Assembly: GCF_018919145.1 (NCBI RefSeq)
Contig: NZ_JAHLQJ010000003.1
Span: 124,001 to 188,000 of the forward strand
DNA from: Paenibacillus brevis
GTDB lineage: Bacteria > Bacillota > Bacilli > Paenibacillales > Paenibacillaceae
Reading direction: 5' to 3'
Length of the DNA stretch: 64,000 bases
The notes below the pieces were generated by a model. The model saw nothing but the letters and a program-made list of their open reading frames with translations. It was not told the DNA's origin and did not search any database. Position numbers and translations under genes: made by a program. Below are positions 16,237 to 25,400 of this stretch, piece by piece. Positions within the stretch are counted from its first letter, which is position 1; each line of letters begins with the position of its first letter.

Positions 16237-17565
16237 TTAGTAACCGAGATCCTTCTTTGCTTTGGCCCAGGCCTTATTCCACTTATCAAACACCGTTTGC
16301 GGATCCTTGGCGAGAACGAATTCCTGTGCGATCGCCGGCAAATCGATTTGCGCCTTGTTCGAGATTTGGATGACTTCCGGGTCATCCGCTACGCCTTCCT
16401 GAAGCTCTACGGCCAGCGCCTGGAACTCGGCAAGCTGCGGAAGCTTCGATTCGCGGCCCTCCAGCGGGGACATGAAGCCTGCGAAATCCTCGTAGCCGGA
16501 GTCCTCGATCAGCCAGGTCAGGAACGCTTTGGTTGCTTCGAGGTTTTTGCTGTCCTTGTTGACGGCATAGAAGAAGTCGGGACTTAAGCCGGCTCTGGTT
16601 TGGCCTGAATTGTCATAAGGAAGCGGGAAGAAACCGATATTGTCGGCTTCGGCACCTACGCCGATGACCTGATTAATAACCCAATTGCCCAGGTAATACA
16701 TCGCCATTTTACCGTTGGCGATATCCTTTTTCGACTGTTCCCAGTTCGTGGAGTTGATGTCCTTTTCCAGATAGCCCTTATCAGCCAGTTCTTTCAGCAG
16801 GCTCAATGATTTGCCATACCCGTTGTCCATGGTGAAAGGAGTATCAGTATTCAGCTTCTCATTGGGAAAGTTAGGGTTGTTTTCGATCAGACGCGGCAAA
16901 TCATATACCCAACTGCCCAGGGGCCATTTGTCCTTGAAGTTGGAAGACAGGGGAATGACACCGTTTTGCTTCAGCTTTTCGCAAGCGGCCAGAAATTCAT
17001 CCCAGGTTTTCGGGATCTCTGTAATGCCGGCATCGGCGAAGGCCTTCTTGTTATATACGATCCCCGAGCTGGCGTTCCCGGTCGTAATACCGTACAGCTT
17101 GCCCTCGTAAGACTTGAAATCCTTGAATGTCAGCTCGCTGCTAAACGGCATATCATCGAGCTCGGCAAAATATTTGGGCAAATCCGAGTTCGGGATATCG
17201 GGAACGAACATCAGGTCAGGCAGCTCTCCGCTCGCCATCCGGACTTTTAATTGCTGGTTATAGTCGGTCTGGCCTCCTTCGAATTCGATTTTGATGTCAG
17301 GGTACTTCTCGTTGAACCGTTTGAGATATTCGTCGTATTCCTTGCCGATCATGTCCGTGCGGTTGGTCAAGAACGTAACTTTGCCGCTAAGCTTGGTTTT
17401 CTTCGTTCCTTCAGATTCAGAATTTTGGCCTGCCGTATTCGCGGCTTCCGTGTTTCCGGCATTGCCTGTGTTCCCGGCACTGTTATTTCCGCCGCCACAG
17501 CCTGACAGAATGGCGGAGAGCACAAACAGCATCATGAATGTAATCAGAACAGCTTTCTTCCTCAT
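16237..17565 (-). CDS. Sugar ABC substrate-binding lipoprotein
   Basis: A 442-residue lipoprotein of extracellular solute-binding family 1. The signal peptide ends in the lipobox LSGC (Cys about residue 23), then a Gly/Asn/Thr-rich tether (to about 55), and a two-lobe sugar-binding fold ('GKVTFLTNRTDMIGKEYDEY', 'PKTWDEFLAACEKLK'). The start at 17565 (MRKKAVLI) is preceded by AGGGGCG; the in-frame ATG at 17586 lacks a site. First gene of the operon; a cre-type site lies just upstream. Likely ligand: an oligosaccharide. Confidence 0.92.
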   Translation of the reverse strand: MRKKAVLITFMMLFVLSAILSGCGGGNNSAGNTGNAGNTEAANTAGQNSESEGTKKTKLSGKVTFLTNRTDMIGKEYDEYLKRFNEKYPDIKIEFEGGQTDYNQQLKVRMASGELPDLMFVPDIPNSDLPKYFAELDDMPFSSELTFKDFKSYEGKLYGITTGNASSGIVYNKKAFADAGITEIPKTWDEFLAACEKLKQNGVIPLSSNFKDKWPLGSWVYDLPRLIENNPNFPNEKLNTDTPFTMDNGYGKSLSLLKELADKGYLEKDINSTNWEQSKKDIANGKMAMYYLGNWVINQVIGVGAEADNIGFFPLPYDNSGQTRAGLSPDFFYAVNKDSKNLEATKAFLTWLIEDSGYEDFAGFMSPLEGRESKLPQLAEFQALAVELQEGVADDPEVIQISNKAQIDLPAIAQEFVLAKDPQTVFDKWNKAWAKAKKDLGY

Positions 17566-17590
17566 TGTTTCATCGCCCCTTAACATGTTT

Positions 17591-17604
17591 TGTTAGCGCT
17601 TACA
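17591..17604 (-). promoter_or_regulatory. CcpA-type (cre) site before the sugar-transport operon
   Basis: TGTTAGCGCTTACA is a near-palindrome that matches the cre consensus TGTAANCGNTTACA at nearly all fixed positions. It lies 26 bp upstream of the binding-protein start on the minus strand, so CcpA bound here would repress the operon when better sugars are available. Confidence 0.7.
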
Positions 17605-17761
17605 GTTAGATTTTATCTTGATTGTTAGGGACAAATAAATGCATTCAGTTATTATTTATTGTCCTGAATTATGTTGTTGTATCCGTACATTTTATTACAT
17701 TTAAGGGTCGGGAGATAGATTGTTTATTCTACTATTCAGCTAACAAACAACTAACAAAAGT

Positions 17762-17880
17762 GGATGTCTACCTTATAATATCTTAGTTCAATCAGAGAAA
17801 TCCGCGAACAACGGCGATCATAAGCACACTACACACGTTGCCCACAAAATGTAAAATTCAATAGTTCAACTTATATAGAT
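17762..17880 (+). repeat. Dispersed intergenic repeat, copy B
   Basis: About 119 bp similar to 45468-45582, with a 45-bp core at 17797-17841 that differs from copy C at three positions. The similarity includes flanks GGAT-TCTACC on the left and AGTTCAACT-ATATAGAT on the right. It lies between the divergent sugar-transport operon and the secreted protein at 18039. The rest of 17605-18038 holds the minus-strand promoter region and a leader stem-loop; no further gene is visible. Confidence 0.75.
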
Positions 17881-17981
17881 CTTATGACCTATTGGAATTT
17901 TTTGTATACTAATGTAGTATTTGAATTGTAATAATTTAATAGAAAATGTCAATTGTGGAATTAACTCTAGCACGGTTTTAC

Positions 17982-18010
17982 CTGTGGTTTGTCTTATGGA
18001 CAAGCCGCAG
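17982..18010 (+). promoter_or_regulatory. Leader stem-loop upstream of the secreted lysozyme-fold gene
   Basis: CTGTGGTTTGTC and GACAAGCCGCAG form a 12-bp stem (two G-U pairs) around a TTATG loop, ending 14 nt before the AAGGAGG ribosome-binding site of the gene at 18039. It may stabilise the mRNA or gate translation. Confidence 0.45.
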
Positions 18011-18038
18011 ATAAACAATAATAAGGAGGTTTGCGAAT

Positions 18039-19055
18039 ATGTCGAGTAAAAACTTTCCTTCTAGAGCCTTATCACTATTGGTAGTTTTGGCCGTGTTTCT
18101 ATCCGCATTTTACACAGCATCACCGTCAGCAAGCGCAGCTGCAAGGGGAGCATGGGCTCCGAATACGGCATATGCAGTGAATGACACCGTAACGTATAGC
18201 GGAAGCACGTATACCTGTCTGCAGGCACATACTTCCCTCGTAGGTTGGGAGCCGTCCAATGTCCCTGCCTTATGGCAGAAGGGTAGCGGAGGTGGAACTA
18301 CACCACCCACTACACCACCGGCAACAAACGGAGCCATATTCTATGCAGATATTAACTATGGCGGAAAAGCGGTAACACTTGGAGTGGGGAATTATACGTT
18401 GTCTCAGTTGAATGCAAACGGAATTCCGAATGACTGGATGTCGTCACTTAAGGTTCCAAGCGGCTGGACGGTTGAAGTGTATGAGAATGATAATTTCGGA
18501 GGAACAAAGTGGACCTTTACTTCAGATTCATCCTGGGTTGGCACCGCGATCAATGACAAAATGTCATCGGTCAAGATTTATAAGGGTTCACCGTCTCCAA
18601 CAGTAACAAAGCCTGCCGAGGTGCCGAGCCATATATGGACCTATGTCATGAATGTGGACAATAAATTTGGCAAAGGCGGGGATTTTGCCCTATTGTTAAG
18701 TGCTGTGATCAAAAAGGAAAGCAGCTTTGGAGCAGGCTTACCAGGCAGCCCATCCGCTGGTGACGGACTGATGCAGGTAGAGCCGAATACGCGTAATGCT
18801 TATTTATCTCAATTCAGCTCAAGATTCGGCCGTGCCTATAATCATAGCAGTGAACAAGACCAGGTATGCATGGGTGCATTGATCTTGGAGGAGAAGATTA
18901 ATAGATTCGGCGGTATATATAACGGCTTACTGCGCTATAATGGCGGAGACAACTGGTATCCGGGAGCAACAGACTCCTATGGTCGTCCTATTTTGGCAGA
19001 TCAATATGCAAATCAGGTCTACGCTACTTATAAGGGCTATGGCGGTAAGAATTAA
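18039..19055 (+). CDS. Secreted CBM5/12 - beta/gamma-crystallin - lysozyme-fold (GH23-like) protein
   Basis: A 338-residue exported protein. Signal peptide about 1-34 (ASAAA cleavage region); chitin-binding type-3/CBM5/12 module about 36-80 (WAPNTAYAVNDTVTYSG ... WEPSN..ALW); Gly/Thr/Pro linker; a beta/gamma-crystallin domain about 98-182 with two calcium-binding motifs, NDWMSS (131-136) and NDKMSS (172-177); and a C-terminal lysozyme/transglycosylase fold about 195-338 with the likely catalytic Glu227 in 'IKKESSF' and a 'GDGLMQV' loop. AAGGAGG precedes the ATG. It should cut chitin-like or peptidoglycan chains outside the cell, held by the binding module and stiffened by calcium. A terminator follows. 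The substrate is inferred, not shown. Confidence 0.85.
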   Translation: MSSKNFPSRALSLLVVLAVFLSAFYTASPSASAAARGAWAPNTAYAVNDTVTYSGSTYTCLQAHTSLVGWEPSNVPALWQKGSGGGTTPPTTPPATNGAIFYADINYGGKAVTLGVGNYTLSQLNANGIPNDWMSSLKVPSGWTVEVYENDNFGGTKWTFTSDSSWVGTAINDKMSSVKIYKGSPSPTVTKPAEVPSHIWTYVMNVDNKFGKGGDFALLLSAVIKKESSFGAGLPGSPSAGDGLMQVEPNTRNAYLSQFSSRFGRAYNHSSEQDQVCMGALILEEKINRFGGIYNGLLRYNGGDNWYPGATDSYGRPILADQYANQVYATYKGYGGKN

Positions 19056-19100
19056 GGTTTAGATTTCTATCCAAATTGAAAATAGGCAGACATTTATAGA

Positions 19101-19151
19101 AGGCATGAGTTATCAAGCGGATTATTGCTTGCACAACTCATGCCTTTCTTT
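19101..19151 (+). terminator. Rho-independent terminator
   Basis: AGGCATGAGTT (19101-19111) pairs with AACTCATGCCT (19135-19145), followed by a T-rich tract. It ends the transcript of the lysozyme-fold gene. Confidence 0.85.
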
Positions 19152-19170
19152 ATGAGATTTAATTTGATCA

Positions 19171-19215
19171 TTTGACAGTGTAAACCTATTCCAATATAAT
19201 CTTTACAGTGTAAAG
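19171..19215 (+). promoter_or_regulatory. Promoter with two TetR-type operators
   Basis: TTGACA (19172-19177) and TATAAT (19195-19200) with a 17-bp spacer form a perfect sigma-A promoter. CTTTACA-G-TGTAAAG (19201-19215) is a perfect 7-1-7 palindrome right after the -10 box, and a near-copy, TTTGACAGTGTAAAC, overlaps the -35 box (19171-19184). Bound repressor at both sites would block RNA polymerase. The TetR gene directly downstream is the obvious candidate. Confidence 0.82.
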
Positions 19216-19240
19216 ATACGCGAAAGGAGTATCCCTTTTA

Positions 19241-19804
19241 ATGAAGGAGAAGCCTTATCACCACGGAAATCTGCGTAATCAGCTTATAGAAGCAGGAATT
19301 GAACTTATCAACGAAGATGGACTAAAGGGATTTTCCTTGCGCAAAGTCGCAACAAAATGCCAAGTCAGTCATGCCGCGCCTTATAGCCATTTCAAGAACA
19401 TCGATGAATTGATTTCCGCTATGGGAGAGCATGTAACGGAGCAATTCATGGCTAAGCTGCTTGCATCCATAAAGGGGCGTGAAGACAGCCGTGAAGCCGT
19501 TGCGCTGCTTGGGCAGGCATACATTGCATTTTTCACCGATCATCCTCAGTACTTTTCGTTTCTTTTTTACCACTCCGGACTAACTATTGATTTGGACCAT
19601 GAAAGTCCGGATGATTATCCGCCATTTGCGTTGTTTAGGAAGACAGCTTACCGAATGTTTCGCAGGATGGGCATACCGGAAGGCAACGATTCGCAGCAAT
19701 TGATTGCTTTATGGTCGATGGTTCATGGCATTTCTTCCTTGCTTACCAATCAAGGGGTCCGGTATTCGGGGGATTGGAGTGAAGTTTTTACAAGAAGAAT
19801 GTGA
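19241..19804 (+). CDS. TetR-family repressor of a flavoprotein operon
   Basis: A 187-residue regulator with the N-terminal helix-turn-helix 'GLKGFSLRKVATKCQVSHAA' and a C-terminal ligand domain of the WHG-type ('QLIALWSMVHGISSLL'). GAAAGGAG precedes the ATG. Its promoter carries two copies of a TTTACA-G-TGTAAA operator, so it very likely represses itself and the two flavoprotein genes that follow. The next gene starts within a few bases of its stop. The inducer is unknown, perhaps a quinone or another electrophile as is common for flavoprotein operons. Confidence 0.88.
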   Translation: MKEKPYHHGNLRNQLIEAGIELINEDGLKGFSLRKVATKCQVSHAAPYSHFKNIDELISAMGEHVTEQFMAKLLASIKGREDSREAVALLGQAYIAFFTDHPQYFSFLFYHSGLTIDLDHESPDDYPPFALFRKTAYRMFRRMGIPEGNDSQQLIALWSMVHGISSLLTNQGVRYSGDWSEVFTRRM

Positions 19805-19821
19805 GCAAAGGAGCGGGTAGA

Positions 19822-20325
19822 ATGAAGATGATTATCCACGATCTCAAGCAGCAGGATTATGCCGCATTGGTTGGAGGCCAAGGTGAAGACGTAACCGTCA
19901 TATCAGACGATGGCACCATTCGTAAGTGTACGGGCTGCTTCGGATGTTGGGTCAAAACGCCTGGAGTGTGTGTACTTAAGGACGGCTACCAAAACATGGG
20001 TGAGCTTCTTTCGAAATGCGATGAACTGGTCATCATCAATAAGTGTGTCTACGGCAGCTACAGTCCCTTTGTCCTGAATGTTTTGAACAGAAGCATCTCT
20101 TATGTGCTGCCTTATTTTGTTACGAAGAACGGAGAGACTCATCATCGCAGACGCTATCCTCAGTCCTTCGCCTTAACCGTTCATTTCTATGGCGAGGATA
20201 TTAGCGAGGCCGAGCAAGATACGGCGAGGGCCCTGATTGCAGCGAATAGTGCCAATTTGTACTCGACAGGCAACCATGTGCATTTTCATAACAATTTGCA
20301 AGCCGTGAAGGAGGCTTTAAGATGA
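19822..20325 (+). CDS. Flavodoxin-family protein with CxxC motif
   Basis: A 167-residue protein related to NAD(P)H-dependent FMN reductases. It carries 'CTGCFGCWVKTPGVCVLKD', typical of the iron-sulfur flavoprotein-like branch, but begins without the usual N-terminal phosphate-binding strand. I choose the ATG at 19822 because AAAGGAG (19807-19813) precedes it; the GTG at 19801 would include that site. It ends 4 bp inside the next gene, so the two flavoproteins are translationally coupled and may form one heteromeric oxidoreductase. Substrate unknown. Confidence 0.78.
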   Translation: MKMIIHDLKQQDYAALVGGQGEDVTVISDDGTIRKCTGCFGCWVKTPGVCVLKDGYQNMGELLSKCDELVIINKCVYGSYSPFVLNVLNRSISYVLPYFVTKNGETHHRRRYPQSFALTVHFYGEDISEAEQDTARALIAANSANLYSTGNHVHFHNNLQAVKEALR

Positions 20326-20966
20326 GAATCGCCATGATCAACGGAAGCCCCAAGTTAGGAAAGAGCAATTCATCCATTCTGCTAACAGCGCTTGAAGGGT
20401 TAATAAGCAATGAGCATGAAATCGCCCGCTATTCCCTGAACAAAAGGCCGCTTACCCCTGAGCAGTATAGTGAGCTTTGCCGCATGGATACGCTGATCCT
20501 GGCCTTTCCGCTTTATGTGGATGGAATACCGTCCCACTTGTTCAGAATGCTTGTTGCGCTTGAAGAGTATATGAAATCGGAACGTCAACATGATATATAC
20601 GTTTATGTCATGGTGAACAACGGCTTTTATGAAGGGAAGCAAAATCACATTGCTATCGAGATCATCAAAAATTGGTGCGCCCGTTCAGGCCTTCATTTTG
20701 GGCAGGCGGTTGGTCAAGGTGCCGGAGAAATGATGGGACTTATTGAAAAAATACCTCTTGGCCATGGTCCCCTTAAGAATTTAGGCAACGCTATGTTAGC
20801 TCTTGCCGATAACATTCAGACCCATTCCTCAGGCGAGTCCGTCTTGATCAATCCTAATTTCCCGCGCTTTGCATGGCGATTTATGGGGACCCACTCATTC
20901 TGGAATGCAACTGCTAAGAAGAATGGGCTAAAGAGGAAAGATATTCTGCGAAGGAATATTAATTAA
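20322..20966 (+). CDS. NAD(P)H-dependent oxidoreductase (flavodoxin family)
   Basis: A 214-residue flavoprotein with a clear FMN-binding start, 'MRIAMINGSPKLGKSNSS', then 'LILAFPLYVDGIPSHLFRML' (landmark: FPLYVDGIPS), the second flavin loop. Unlike its upstream neighbour it keeps the full Rossmann-like N-terminus. It overlaps that gene by 4 bp, belongs to the TetR-controlled operon, and is followed by a terminator. It would pass electrons from NAD(P)H to a quinone, nitro or azo compound; the real substrate is not visible. Confidence 0.82.
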   Translation: MRIAMINGSPKLGKSNSSILLTALEGLISNEHEIARYSLNKRPLTPEQYSELCRMDTLILAFPLYVDGIPSHLFRMLVALEEYMKSERQHDIYVYVMVNNGFYEGKQNHIAIEIIKNWCARSGLHFGQAVGQGAGEMMGLIEKIPLGHGPLKNLGNAMLALADNIQTHSSGESVLINPNFPRFAWRFMGTHSFWNATAKKNGLKRKDILRRNIN

Positions 20967-20980
20967 TGTAGTTTCAAATG

Positions 20981-21015
20981 GGGATTGCTCTTCTTAAAGG
21001 GCAACCCTTTTTTTT
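20981..21015 (+). terminator. Rho-independent terminator
   Basis: GGG-A-TTGCTCTT pairs with AAGGGCAACCC (bulged A, one G-U pair), followed by eight T residues. Ends the TetR/flavoprotein operon. Confidence 0.8.
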
Positions 21016-21069
21016 GAAAAATGTTGTAAAATAAGTTCTATTACTACTGGGGAGTTGTTGAACTGGGTC

Positions 21070-22233
21070 ATGCAGAAAAAAGAAATCGCGTATATTCGCA
21101 AACAGTTTAAGCTGGATCACGAGAGACTTCATATTTACGATATTCTAAATGCCTATATTATGAAAGAAACCAATGAGATCTATCATTTCGAACGGCATCC
21201 GTTTGAGTTGCTGGACCGGGAGAAGCAAGAGCTCTATATGAGTAATTTTAAGAAGCTGTTATCCGGGGAGATTGATCAGAAGCTGTTCGAGCTGAAGCTC
21301 CATGAGGAGGCGGAGATGCCGACGAGAACAATGCTTCATCAAGGTCTGGTGACTGGGGATGCGGACGAATGGACCGATCTGATGCTAGGTCTCGTCGATA
21401 AAATGATGGCAGACACCAAGTTTGAGCGGGATACCGTGGTGACGTTTATTCGCGGTCAGTATTATCAGCCGACAAAGGTCAGAAGCGAAGAATCGGAAGA
21501 GAGTGAGAGCGATGAGATGTTCGCTAATCCCTTCATTCTGTGCAGCATCAATTCCACGGAGCAGCAGAAGAAGACGTTGATGTTCGATTACGTTGAACGG
21601 GAATACAAGTATAATGTGATCGTCGATCCGATTATTAAGCTCAGTGCTCCGCAGCAGGGCTTCTTCTATCCCAGCGTGACGGAAGGGTACTCTGACGTGA
21701 ATCGGATTCTGTACTGTTCAGGCAAAGTCCATTTCCCGGACCAGCATTTCATCGAGGAAGTGTTGAATGCGGAGAAGACGGTGACGGCTTTGGAGGAAAG
21801 GGCTATTTTCGAGGAGATCGTAAAGGAAGTGGCAGGCGAGCAGTTGGATGCAGCCGTCATTGCCCAAGTGTACGAGGAGATTCATCAGGTTGTCGAGACC
21901 CAGGAGGAAGATGAACCGGCCAGGTTGGACTACAGAGATGTAGAGCGCGTGTTAACCTCAAGCGGGGTAGAGAATGTGACGGTTGAGAAGGTGGAGCGTG
22001 CCTTTGAGACGATTGTCGACAACAAGAACTACGAGATTAAGGCCAGCAGCGTTGTCCCGAAATTCACTTCCAAATCGATCAAGATTGATACGAAGGTAGC
22101 GACCATTTCCGTTAGCCCTCAGGATTTAAAGTATGTGAGACAGGTTAATTACCAAGGGAGACGGTGTATCCTGATCGAGGTAGACGAAGATGCGGTGATT
22201 GAAGGGTTTACTCTGAACACGGAGACGCTGTAG
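21070..22233 (+). CDS. DUF4317 family protein
   Basis: A 387-residue soluble, acidic protein. 'MQKKEIAYIRKQFKLDHERL' (landmark: KKEIAYIRKQFK) at the N-terminus and the overall length match DUF4317, a family of unknown function frequent in Firmicutes. The ATG at 21070 has only a distant GGGGAG site (21049-21054, 15-nt spacing), and TTG codons at 21055/21058 lie nearer, so the exact start is uncertain. It is flanked by terminators on both sides and forms its own unit. No catalytic motif can be named. Confidence 0.75.
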   Translation: MQKKEIAYIRKQFKLDHERLHIYDILNAYIMKETNEIYHFERHPFELLDREKQELYMSNFKKLLSGEIDQKLFELKLHEEAEMPTRTMLHQGLVTGDADEWTDLMLGLVDKMMADTKFERDTVVTFIRGQYYQPTKVRSEESEESESDEMFANPFILCSINSTEQQKKTLMFDYVEREYKYNVIVDPIIKLSAPQQGFFYPSVTEGYSDVNRILYCSGKVHFPDQHFIEEVLNAEKTVTALEERAIFEEIVKEVAGEQLDAAVIAQVYEEIHQVVETQEEDEPARLDYRDVERVLTSSGVENVTVEKVERAFETIVDNKNYEIKASSVVPKFTSKSIKIDTKVATISVSPQDLKYVRQVNYQGRRCILIEVDEDAVIEGFTLNTETL

Positions 22234-22288
22234 TAATCGCCGGGAAAATAATTCGGGCGGGTCATTCTATTTCATACATGAATAGTCG

Positions 22289-22320
22289 AAGGCATCAAGA
22301 CGGTGAGTCTTGATGCCTTT
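22289..22320 (+). terminator. Rho-independent terminator
   Basis: An 11-bp perfect stem, GGCATCAAGAC / GTCTTGATGCC, with a GGTGA loop and short T tract. It insulates the dockerin-enzyme locus from the DUF4317 gene. Confidence 0.8.
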
Positions 22321-22395
22321 GATATTGTATACATTAAACAACATTTCAAAGCGATTAAATATCATATAATTATAAAACTTATCCGAATTTTGTAA

Positions 22396-22407
22396 ATACT
22401 TAAGTAT
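22396..22407 (+). promoter_or_regulatory. Palindrome in the leader of the GH2-cohesin operon
   Basis: ATACTTAAGTAT is a perfect 12-bp palindrome about 26 bp downstream of a TATAAT box (22365-22370) whose -35 element is weak. The position suits an operator for an unidentified regulator. The rest of 22321-22457 shows only AT-rich sequence and the ribosome-binding site. Confidence 0.35.
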
Positions 22408-22457
22408 CTCTTCCAAGTAGAATGGCACTAAAGATGAGAAGGGAGGATATTTATCTT

Positions 22458-25400
22458 ATGGGAATAGGTAAAATCTTGAGGAAGCCTTTACTTGTCGTTA
22501 TGATCATTCTACTGTTCTTGCCTTACAGCTTCACGTCAGCTTTGGCAAAGGAGGAAGCCTCTCCGGCCGTTCATGGGTTGAAAGCCGAATATTACACTAA
22601 TTCCGGGGGGCCCAACTGGAACTTCGGCGCTCTAAAAGCAACCGTAATTGATCCGCAGATTTATTTCCCCAACTTCGAAAGGATACTTGAAAATTTAACC
22701 GGGCAAAACGATGATGTCAGCGTAAGATGGACAGGGCGAATCACACCGGAATTCACGGAGGATTATACGTTCTGGATGGTTGGCGATAACGGGTTCAGAT
22801 TATGGATTGATAATCAATTGGTCATCGATTTCTGGGTGAACGAATGGGATAAGGAGAAGGCAAGCAAGCCCATCCCGCTGGAGGCTGGGAAATCATACGA
22901 TTTCAAAGTGGAATATTTCGAGGACATAGGCGGGTCGAACCTGTATTTGCGCTGGAGTAGTCCAAGCGTGCCAAAACAAATTGTTCCGCAGGAGGCATTC
23001 ACTTTACCGGCTGATTATGTTTATAACGGCCCTGTTTATGGAAGCGTTTTCCCTGACGGCATTACTGCGGAGCTTGGCTTTGCTGAGGAGGTTTCTCTTG
23101 AGGAGCATGCAAAGGATCAACTTTCCGTCAACGTGCAGGGAGTGAGTTGGCCGATTCAAGCGGTCGCATCAAAATCCGGCGATCCAACGACCATCGTGTT
23201 GACCTTTGAGTACCCCGTGTATTCCAAGGATGCTCCGGTTGTCAATGTGTCTTACGACGGGGGAGGTGCCCTGAAGTCCGTTAAAGACGGAAAAGCCTTT
23301 GAAGAGTTTTATTTCAGCATGAAAAATCAGTCGGAGTTCAAGATACAAACGCCATGGGCCGACGACGTAGATCCTGAACTTCCGCTTCCAGAGTACCCTC
23401 GGCCGCAAATGGAACGTGAGCAATGGTTGAATTTGAACGGGAGCTGGGAATTCCAGGTTGCCAAAGAAGGAGATTCGGTCCCGACCGGACAGACTTTGGA
23501 AGAACAAATCCTGGTTCCATTTGCCGTTGAATCCCAGCTCTCCGGAATTGAAAGAAATGAAAAATTAATGTGGTATAAGCGAAACTTCGAAATTCCGAAG
23601 GATTGGGATGGACAACAGGTGTTGTTGCACTTCGGCGCTGTCGACTATCTGGCGACGGTTTATGTGAACGGCGAAAAGGTAGGCAGCCATAAGGGCGGAT
23701 TCACCTCGTTCAGCTTTGATATTACGAATTATTTGGCAGCAGGAGAAAATGAAGTCATTGTCCACGTGTTTGATCAGACCGACGATGGAGGCGAGCAAAT
23801 TGTCGGGAAGCAAACTATCGTAAATCCCGGAGGAATATGGTATACGCCTACTTCAGGGATTTGGCAGACCGTCTGGCTAGAGCCTGTCTCGCAATCTTAC
23901 ATCGAGCGGATGGATATGGTTCCGGACATTTGGAAGGATCAACTGGAGCTAAAGGTGGATGTCCATAACAGCGAAGGGAAAACAGTAGAAGCGATCGCCT
24001 ACAGTGATGGGGTTGAGGTTGGCAGGGTCAGCGGTGCAGCAGGCGAGGCTTTGTTAGTACCGGTCCCTGATTCCAGATGGTGGTCGCCCGATGATCCTTT
24101 CTTGTACGATTTGAAAGTCACCCTCAAAGACGGTGGAAGGAATATCGATGGAATTGACAGCTATTTCGGGATGAGAGAAATAAAGCTGGGTGTCGTTGAT
24201 GGAATTCAGCGTCCGCTGTTAAACGGCGAATTCGTGTTCCAAATGGGACCGCTTGATCAAGGCTTTTGGCCGGACGGAATCTATACGGCTCCGACGGATG
24301 AGGCTTTGAAATATGATATTGAAACCGTGAAGCGTCTGGATATGAACATGATTCGCAAACACATCAAAGTCGAGCCTGCCCGCTGGTATTATTGGGCGGA
24401 TAAATTGGGCGTAGTGGTTTGGCAGGATATGCCGAACGGAAGGAGCAACAGTGAAGGCGCGAAGGCTCAATTTTATAAAGAATTCGATGAGATGGTAAGC
24501 CAACTGCAGAACTCCCCTTCGATCGTGACGTATGTTGTGTTTAACGAGGGATGGGGACAGTTCGACCAGGGAGGTCCCGAAACAAGGAAAGCGATCGCTC
24601 ATGCTTTGGCAGCGGACCCGACCCGGTTAATCATGGGGGCGACGGGATGGCATGATGCGGGAGGCAAGAATAATGAATTCGACGATGCGGCCGGACACTT
24701 CATCGATGTGCACAGTTATCCGGCTCCGAACTCTCCGACTCCCACGAAGAACAGAACGGCGACGCTTGGAGAATACGGCGGGCTGGGCCTCCATGTTCCC
24801 GGCCATGAGTATAGTCCACTAGTCTTCTCCTACCAATTAATGAAGGATAAGGAGCAGCTTACGAACCAATATATCCAGTATATCAATACGCTTAAAAATC
24901 TGAAGAAGAGTCCGGGGCTGAGCGCGGCGGTCTATACTCAGATTTCCGACGTGGAGTATGAAATCAACGGCTTGCTATCGTATGACCGCAAAGTCGAGAA
25001 GCTGGACTTTGAACGCGTGGCGGCTGCGCATCGGGAATTGATCGGAAATATAAACAAGACCGACTTGCTTCGTGCGATTCAACAGGCAAAGAACGTGCTT
25101 GACCATGCAGTCGCAGGGAATGAACCTAACCAGTATCCGCAAGAAGCCATAGACGAGTTCACTGGCGAAATCGCGGCCGCTCAGCAAGTCTATGACAACG
25201 CAGCAGCAACCTCCAGTGAGATCAAACAGCAAATTGCGAGCTTGGAACAATCGCTGGAACGGTTCTTATCCAGAGTCATCGATCCGATTCCGGCCAAGGC
25301 GGTTACGGATCAGTTTGATGGCGATCAATTGGACGCGGGGTGGACGATTATCAGGGAGAACCGCCAGCAATGGTCGCTTACGGAAAATCCCGGAGCCTTG

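Noticed and set aside
15237-16385. Longer, 382-residue version of the MalF-like permease
   Set aside because: The extra 84 codons cross the intergenic hairpin and overlap the binding-protein gene, and a ribosome-binding site supports the start at 16133.
22422-22457. Earlier ATG for the GH2-dockerin gene
   Set aside because: No ribosome-binding site precedes it, and the strong GGGAGG lies between it and the ATG at 22458.
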